Assembly: GCF_033954835.1 (NCBI RefSeq)
Contig: NZ_CP121471.1
Location: 4,272,501-4,336,500, forward strand
Source of the DNA: Thiorhodovibrio frisius
GTDB lineage: Bacteria; Pseudomonadota; Gammaproteobacteria; Chromatiales; Chromatiaceae
Reading direction: 5' to 3'
Length of the DNA stretch: 64,000 nucleotides
The notes beneath the pieces were generated by a model. That model made no database searches. It was not told the DNA's origin and was given only the letters and a program-made list of their open reading frames with translations. Positions 59,762-64,000 of the stretch are shown one piece after another. The translations under genes and the position numbers were made by a program. Numbering within the stretch: the first letter of the stretch is position 1; each line of letters starts with the position of its first letter.

Positions 59762-59861
59762 GGTGAAACTCCGAGAAATAGGGCCGGGGTCAGTTTAGTT
59801 TCCCGCCTAGCTGGAAATCAATTCCAGCCAGGCACTTTCCGCCCTTTTTCCGCACAGCGCC

Positions 59862-60176
59862 TTAGCATTTCTCCGGCCCGCTTGAGCCCAGATGGCGCTT
59901 CGGGTCCATGCGTTCGTGCAGGATGCGAATAATCTCGATGCGGGCAATGGTGACGCGATAATAAACAATGTGATGTCGGATGGCGAGACACCGGTAGCCG
60001 GCGCGAATCCAGCCACAATCCGCGCCAAACCGAGGGTTTTCAGCGAGCGTGGCCATCCCCTCGTTCAATTCATCGAGATAGCGGTCGGCCTGAACCATTC
60101 CCCAGTCGTCTTAAGACCTTTGCCAGATGGTGATGAGATCTTTTTCCGCAGCTTGGCGGAGGTGAATGTCATACAT
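59862..60176 (-). pseudogene. ParE toxin with an internal stop codon
   Basis: From the ATG at 60176 the frame reads MYDIHLRQAAEKDLITIWQR S, then TAA at 60,111-60,113, then DDWGMVQADRYLDELNEGM and the normal ParE body PRFGADCGWIRAGYRCLAIR with IRILHERMDPKRHL at the end. Apart from that stop the gene is full-length and in frame. It overlaps the parD gene by 8 bp. A single nonsense change has probably inactivated the toxin. Confidence 0.85.
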
Positions 60177-60432
60177 CCTGTTGGAGACCGGCTTCTCGAC
60201 GCGCGCGGTGCTTAATGGCTTCCATATCGAGCGGCCCGGCTGGGGCGCTGTTCTCGCCTTCGATCAACGCCTCCCGCAGGTTCTCGAGCGTTGAAGTCGC
60301 CTCGCGCTCCTGGAGTAACCGGAGCGACTCGCGCACTACATCGCTGGCCGTGGAATAGCGCCCGCTCTCGACAAGGCTGGCAACGAAATCACTCCAATGA
60401 TCACAAAGAGTTAGGTTTTGCGTTCTTGCCAT
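60169..60432 (-). CDS. parD: ParD antitoxin
   Basis: 87 residues. TLCDHWSDFVASLVESGRYS and TASDVVRESLRLLQERE are the RHH N-terminus of the CC2985 ParD family. The C-terminus (MEAIKHRARREAG) is the toxin-binding part. It is intact, while its ParE partner has an internal stop. Confidence 0.9.
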   Translation of the reverse strand: MARTQNLTLCDHWSDFVASLVESGRYSTASDVVRESLRLLQEREATSTLENLREALIEGENSAPAGPLDMEAIKHRARREAGLQQDV

Positions 60433-60470
60433 GACATCATCTCCAAAAACTGCTTAATTAAAGATTACAG

Positions 60471-60560
60471 GCTCGAATTCTTTTCGACCTTGCTCGGGCA
60501 AGGACGCCCAACGGCCTTTTCAACCCCGCTTCCGAGTCATCGGAGCGGGGTTTTTATGTT
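60471..60560 (+). repeat. Dispersed repeat with terminator (copy 5)
   Basis: Matches 47,004-47,092 (GCTCGAATTCTTTTCGA, AGGACGCCCAACGGCCTTTT) and ends with a terminator at 60,522-60,555 (AACCCCGC and GCGGGGTTTTT). Confidence 0.8.
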
Positions 60561-60624
60561 TGCTTGACGTGGCTGGCGTTTCCCTAGCTTGATTCCTAAA
60601 GTGAAGGCGGATAAATTCTTTTTT

Positions 60625-60830
60625 GTGTACATCGAATTCGATTCCGATAAAAACCGCAGCAACATCGCCAAGCATGGTGTGTCTTTGAAATTAGCCGCCG
60701 ATCTGGAATGGGATCGGATGGTCTGTCGTGAAGACAATCGATAAGGCTATCTCACCGACGAGGAAATGGCCGAGCTGCGTCCGCTCTCGGATCTGAAGCG
60801 CTCCCCAAGGAGCCGGAAAGCCGATCATTT
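60625..60830 (+). pseudogene. BrnT/BrnA toxin-antitoxin remnant
   Basis: From a GTG at 60625 the frame reads YIEFDSDKNRSNIAKHGVSL and LEWDRMVCRED, then stops at 60,742-60,744. FDxxKNxxNxxKHGVS is the BrnT toxin start. Directly after the stop, in the same frame, GYLTDEEMAELRPLSDL looks like a BrnA antitoxin piece. Most of both genes is deleted. Confidence 0.65.
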
Positions 60831-60897
60831 CCGAGCCGCGCCGAACCTAAGCGCAACCCGGCTCGGTTTACCCCGCTGGCACGGATGCCTAAAGCCG
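60830..60897 (+). repeat. Dispersed repeat (copy 6, degenerate)
   Basis: CCGAGCCGCGCCGAACCTAA and GGCACGGATGCCTAAAGCC follow the centre of copies 2-4. It lacks the terminator stem. It lies between the BrnTA remnant and the next TA module. Confidence 0.6.
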
Positions 60898-60903
60898 AGG
60901 CGA

Positions 60904-61275
60904 CTATAGGGAATAGGGGACGCGAATACCGGGTTCGCCGTCGGGGAAATCCTTGGTGTTGCGGGTCACCAGCAATGCGCTCTGTTCTGTGGCCGTGGCG
61001 TGAATGATGGCATCCGGAAGCTTGAGTCGGCGCGCCTGGCGGATGCTGATGACACGTTCAGCGATGTCGCTGCCGATGCCGATGCACTCGAATCGCCGCA
61101 GGAAGGCCCGTACCGGTATTGCATGCTCTGCAGAGGTGCCGACCATCACCTCCATCCAGGTGATCAGGCTGATCATGGGGTCATCATAATGAGCGATCTC
61201 ATCACGCGCTGCGACCACTCCGTTCAAGTAGTCGATTAGAATGTTGGTGTCAAACAGCGCCTTCACCGGTGCCAT
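60904..61275 (-). CDS. VapC PIN-domain toxin
   Basis: 123 residues. ALFDTNILIDYLNGVVAARD, ITWMEVMVGTSAEH and LKLPDAIIHATATEQSALLV with TRNTKDFP give all PIN acids. It overlaps its antitoxin by 13 bp. Confidence 0.92.
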   Translation of the reverse strand: MAPVKALFDTNILIDYLNGVVAARDEIAHYDDPMISLITWMEVMVGTSAEHAIPVRAFLRRFECIGIGSDIAERVISIRQARRLKLPDAIIHATATEQSALLVTRNTKDFPDGEPGIRVPYSL

Positions 61276-61484
61276 TCCGAGCGCATGCGCACTTGGTAGT
61301 CAAGCCCATCCTCGCCACTTTCTTTCCAAATGCCGAAGGCGGTGTCATCCGGCGGCGTTTCAAACCGTCGCAGATAATCCGCCACAGCGCGTCGGATCAG
61401 CTCGGCGCGAGAGACCTTGAGGGCGTCAGCAAGATCCTTCAGCGGTGGGATCTGGTCGTCCGGTAGCTCAATGACGGTGCGCAT
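61263..61484 (-). CDS. Ribbon-helix-helix antitoxin of VapC
   Basis: 73 residues. RTVIELPDDQIPPLKDLADA and LKVSRAELIRRAVADYLRRF are a CopG-type RHH domain. The tail with FGIWKESGEDGLDYQ is the PIN-binding end. The pair appears intact. Confidence 0.9.
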   Translation of the reverse strand: MRTVIELPDDQIPPLKDLADALKVSRAELIRRAVADYLRRFETPPDDTAFGIWKESGEDGLDYQVRMRSEWHR

Positions 61485-61669
61485 CGCCAGTCACCCCGTA
61501 TGATGTCAGGTGCCAGCATCATATAGCACGTGGCTCGACAGTCCAAGCGCTTCTTAGCGACTGCAAATGGTGCCAATGAGGTCAGGTTGGAATGCGGAGT
61601 TAATGGGGTTCGAATGGCACTAAGATAAGCGCAAGGGTTTGAAAACAATTGGGGAAGGCTGGCAGCTAG

Positions 61670-62896
61670 GGAAACGCTGATTTATTCCCTGCACCGTCAC
61701 GGTCGGAGCGGTAAAATTCCTCCTGTTGACCCGCCCCGTCCTGGAGAGTCCCCCGATGCAGCAGCAACTGACGTTCGCCCAACTTGAGTATCAGCACAAG
61801 AAGAAAGTCACCCGCCGGGATCGCTTTCTGGCCGAGATGGAAAAGGTCGTCCCTTGGGAGGAGCTGCTGGAGGAGTTGGGGCCACACTACTATCAGGAGC
61901 ACAACCGGGGACGTGGGCGCCCGCCGGTGCCGCTGGAGCGCATGCTGCGGCTGTATTTCCTGCAGCAATGGTTCAACCTCGCCGACGAAGCCTTGGAAGA
62001 CACGGTCTATGACAGCCAGTCCTTTCGCGGTTTCCTGGGCATTGATCTGCTCAACGCCGGGGTCCCCGACGCCACCCTCTTGCCGAAGTTCCGCCGCCTG
62101 CTCGAAGCCAACGACCTCGGCGGGCGCCTGCTCGAGCGGGTTAACGCCCACTTGAGCGAGCGCGGGCTGATGATGAACGAAGGCACCATGGTTGACGCCA
62201 CCATTGTGGCCGCCCCTTCCTCGACCAAGAACGCCAGCAAGGCGCGCGACCCCGAGATGCATCAGACCAAGAAAGGCAACCAGTGGCACTTCGGCATGAA
62301 AGCCCATATCGGCGCTGATCTGTTCAGCGGGGCGGTGCACAGCGTTCATTGCACCGCGGCCAATGTCGCCGATGTCAGCGCCACCGACAAGCTCCTCCAC
62401 GGCCAAGAGACCACCGTCTTTGCCGACGCCGGCTACATCGGTGCTGACAAGCGCGATGAACTGAGCAAGCGCAAGATCCGCTGGCAGATCGCCGCCAAGC
62501 GCGGGCGCGTCAAAGCCCTCGAGGACGGCCCGATCAAAGAGCAGATCAAAGCCATCGAGCAGCAGAAGGCATCCTTGCGCGCCCGCGTCGAGCACCCCTT
62601 TCATGTCATCAAGAACCTCTTCGGCCATCGCAAGGTCCGCTACAGAGGACTGAAGAAGAACAACGTCCAATGGCAGGTCCTCTTCGCCTTGAGCAATCTC
62701 TACCTGCTGCGCAAACCGCTGCTCGCCTGAGACAGGCGAGGTGCGCCCGAAAACCGGGCGCGGGGGCCGAAACGGCCAAATCGGAGCGAGTTTGCGCCCA
62801 CTGTTGCGAGTCATTCCTATTTGCGTGCCATCGAAAAACACAATTAGTGCTGTTAGGGCGATTCATACGCGGCGAGGCGAATAGATCAGCGCTTCC
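61670..62896 (+). mobile_element. IS5-family insertion sequence
   Basis: About 1,227 bp. The left end GGAAACGCTGATTTATT and the inverted right end GGAAGCGCTGATCTATT match at 15 of 17 positions. The flanking bases are CTAG on the left and TTAA on the right; both fit the YTAR-type target of this family but are not identical, so no clean target duplication is seen. It contains one transposase gene. Confidence 0.88.
61756..62730 (+). CDS. IS5-family transposase
   Basis: 324 residues from the ATG at 61756, 7 nt after GGAGAG. N-terminal DUF772 region with RPPVPLERMLRLYFLQQWFN, then DDE acids in MVDATIVAAPSSTKN, TTVFADAGYIGAD and RARVEHPFHVIKNLFGHRKV. No frameshift or stop is seen, so the element could be active. 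Confidence 0.95.
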   Translation: MQQQLTFAQLEYQHKKKVTRRDRFLAEMEKVVPWEELLEELGPHYYQEHNRGRGRPPVPLERMLRLYFLQQWFNLADEALEDTVYDSQSFRGFLGIDLLNAGVPDATLLPKFRRLLEANDLGGRLLERVNAHLSERGLMMNEGTMVDATIVAAPSSTKNASKARDPEMHQTKKGNQWHFGMKAHIGADLFSGAVHSVHCTAANVADVSATDKLLHGQETTVFADAGYIGADKRDELSKRKIRWQIAAKRGRVKALEDGPIKEQIKAIEQQKASLRARVEHPFHVIKNLFGHRKVRYRGLKKNNVQWQVLFALSNLYLLRKPLLA

Positions 62897-63009
62897 TTAA
62901 GCGATACCCGTGATACATTCTTATGCAGCCAGGTTTCAAACATCGCGACTTGCTCCCACCACGTCGGTATCGGCAACGGGGAACAGACCGGTTCTTGCAA
63001 TTTCCGCTG

Positions 63010-63135
63010 TATTGCCCTTTCCAGCAGGCCGGTGGCTTGGCCGCGTCCTTTGTCGATGACCAGGGGTTTACCTGGGACCTCGGCGGGCATGTGCAATGCT
63101 CCCACTATGCCGCGTTCAGAGAGTCCTGCTCGTAG
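63010..63135 (+). pseudogene. FAD-dependent amine-oxidase-like gene, small fragment
   Basis: AGGLAASFVDDQGFTWDLGG followed by HVQCSHY is the FAD-site region near the N-terminus of protoporphyrinogen-oxidase/UGM-like oxidoreductases of glycan clusters. The rest of the gene is absent. It lies just right of the IS element, whose insertion may have accompanied the loss. Confidence 0.6.
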
Positions 63136-63151
63136 GATGATGGCATATCAG

Positions 63152-64000
63152 TCATCCAAGTCGAATTACGACGGAAAATATCTCCCCTGTTTCAGCGAAA
63201 CTCAGCCGTTCGCCCAATGCACGGATCATAAGTGGGACACCTCGACCAAGACCGTCGATATAGCGCATGTTATCAAGATATTTCAGCAATAACAGGTTGC
63301 GAGGCGCTGAGTTACCAAAGCGAATCTTCTGCAACGTCAGAGTATTCGGCAGCCGGCCAGGTGAGCGAACCTCCAGCCGGTCTCGAAAGAGAAAGATCTG
63401 AATCCGTCGCTGAGAGATCGAATAGTCACGATGACAAACCGCGTTGACCAGCACCTCGCGAATGACGGATGGCGGCATCAAATCCTGCTCCTGGCGCCGT
63501 AATCCATTGATGGTCGAGGGATTCGGCAGAAACAGGCGAATCAGGGCAGCGCCATTGTCGATGAGATCCGGCAGCGCACCCGAGAGTTCTTTCTTATCCA
63601 GCAGGGGAGCGGTGAGATCAAGGCCATCGAACACCGCAAACTGAATCGCGCTTTGCGGCAGTCGACGCTGTGGTTGCTTGCCAAACATCAGCAAACCGCC
63701 GACGGTGCAGACTGGCACGGTTTCGTGCAACGCCAACAGATCGGCGTTGAGCAACAGATTGGTGCGCTCGTGATTATCCAGTGAGTCGAAATCGATTTGG
63801 TACGATGTCTGCCAATAGGCTTGAAGCTTGGCCTCATCGAGATCTCGCAGGCCGGTCTGCTGGACCGGCGAAATGTCAAAATGGATCAGACCAGCGGCCT
63901 GAAAGAGACGGCTCAGTTCTTCCATGGTCGCCTGACGATTAGTGGAACCGACCCGGATCAAAAACTTTCCGTCCAGCGTTTGATAGGGTTTGGCCGTACC
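63152..64000 (-). CDS. AlbA/ATP-binding transcriptional-regulator-like protein (5' end outside window)
   Basis: The frame is open to the right edge; at least 282 residues are visible. IRVGSTNRQATMEELSRLFQ is the end of the AlbA_2 (Schlafen-like) domain. VIREVLVNAVCHRDYSISQR and IQIFLFRDRLEVRSPGRLPN are the GHKL-like HATPase_c_4 part, with DGLGRGVPLM near the end. Such proteins are often called ATP-dependent DNA helicase RecG-like; they are not helicases. The function is unknown, and a defence or regulatory role is a guess. Confidence 0.87.
   Translation of the reverse strand, partial: GTAKPYQTLDGKFLIRVGSTNRQATMEELSRLFQAAGLIHFDISPVQQTGLRDLDEAKLQAYWQTSYQIDFDSLDNHERTNLLLNADLLALHETVPVCTVGGLLMFGKQPQRRLPQSAIQFAVFDGLDLTAPLLDKKELSGALPDLIDNGAALIRLFLPNPSTINGLRRQEQDLMPPSVIREVLVNAVCHRDYSISQRRIQIFLFRDRLEVRSPGRLPNTLTLQKIRFGNSAPRNLLLLKYLDNMRYIDGLGRGVPLMIRALGERLSFAETGEIFSVVIRLG

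Noticed and set aside
34871-61484. Superintegron cassette array
   Set aside because: Orientations are mixed, several modules overlap repeats with terminators, and no attC-like sites or integron integrase are seen.
61666-62841. A 391-codon minus-strand frame opposite the transposase
   Set aside because: Spans the whole IS in antisense; the transposase with its DDE acids is on the plus strand.
62863-63105. An 80-codon minus-strand frame at the right end of the IS
   Set aside because: It runs over the IS end, and the opposite strand in the same place gives a clear FAD-site fragment.

Overview
The window reads as a GC-rich gammaproteobacterial chromosome. The closest fit is a purple sulfur bacterium of the Chromatiales: mnmA-hflD, purB, acnA and dnaE are of the gammaproteobacterial type, and Uma2, DUF29 and Rpn nuclease families beside many toxin-antitoxin modules are typical of that group. 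No photosynthesis gene is present, so the assignment is an inference.

Left half (1-30,305), core chromosome. Genes are dense and mostly intact: the end of agmatine deiminase, tRNA thiolation (mnmA), hflD, aconitase (acnA), adenylosuccinate lyase (purB) with a strong terminator, two OmpA-domain proteins, an EamA transporter, a GNAT protein, trehalose synthesis (treZ), a PH-domain protein, a periplasmic binding protein, a Skp/OmpH chaperone, a TatD hydrolase, tcdA, an HDOD protein, an Hsp70-like/DUF2760 pair, an APH-AAA fusion kinase, dnaE, a BI-1/YccA protein and a Uma2 protein. The block ends at tRNA-Ser(TGA).

Right half (30,306-64,000), accessory island. It begins directly after the tRNA with about 870 bp that hold no recognisable gene. 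Then come a frameshifted HipA-like kinase with a HIRAN partner and a DEDDh exonuclease/J-domain protein that lacks a proper start. From 34.7 to 42.4 kb and from 47.2 to 61.5 kb there are about 18 toxin-antitoxin modules or remnants (RelE/Xre, TumE/TumA, VapBC, Phd/PIN, MazEF, ChpSB, TacAT-like, HigBA, PIN/HicB-like, DUF2281/PIN, ParDE, BrnTA). In many the toxin is broken and the antitoxin survives. Copies of a small HTH-Sel1 gene and of a Uma2-HigBA cassette are repeated through the region, together with a dispersed terminator-bearing repeat. Between the two clusters sits a type IV pilin gene with a near-consensus sigma-54 promoter, followed by a GT-C/TPR membrane protein that may glycosylate it.

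At 54.9-55.27 kb an IS200/IS605-like hairpin is followed by about 290 bp of strongly structured, non-coding sequence resembling an IscB-type omega RNA (HEARO), but no iscB or tnpB follows. Instead a seemingly AT-richer three-gene glycan cassette (GT4, HprK-like P-loop protein, UPF0104 membrane protein) starts exactly where the nuclease gene would be expected. A GT2 gene, more TA remnants, an IS5-family element and a truncated AlbA/ATP-binding gene close the window. The standalone omega-RNA candidate, the HTH-Sel1/TA association and the exonuclease/J-domain protein are the best leads for something undescribed.
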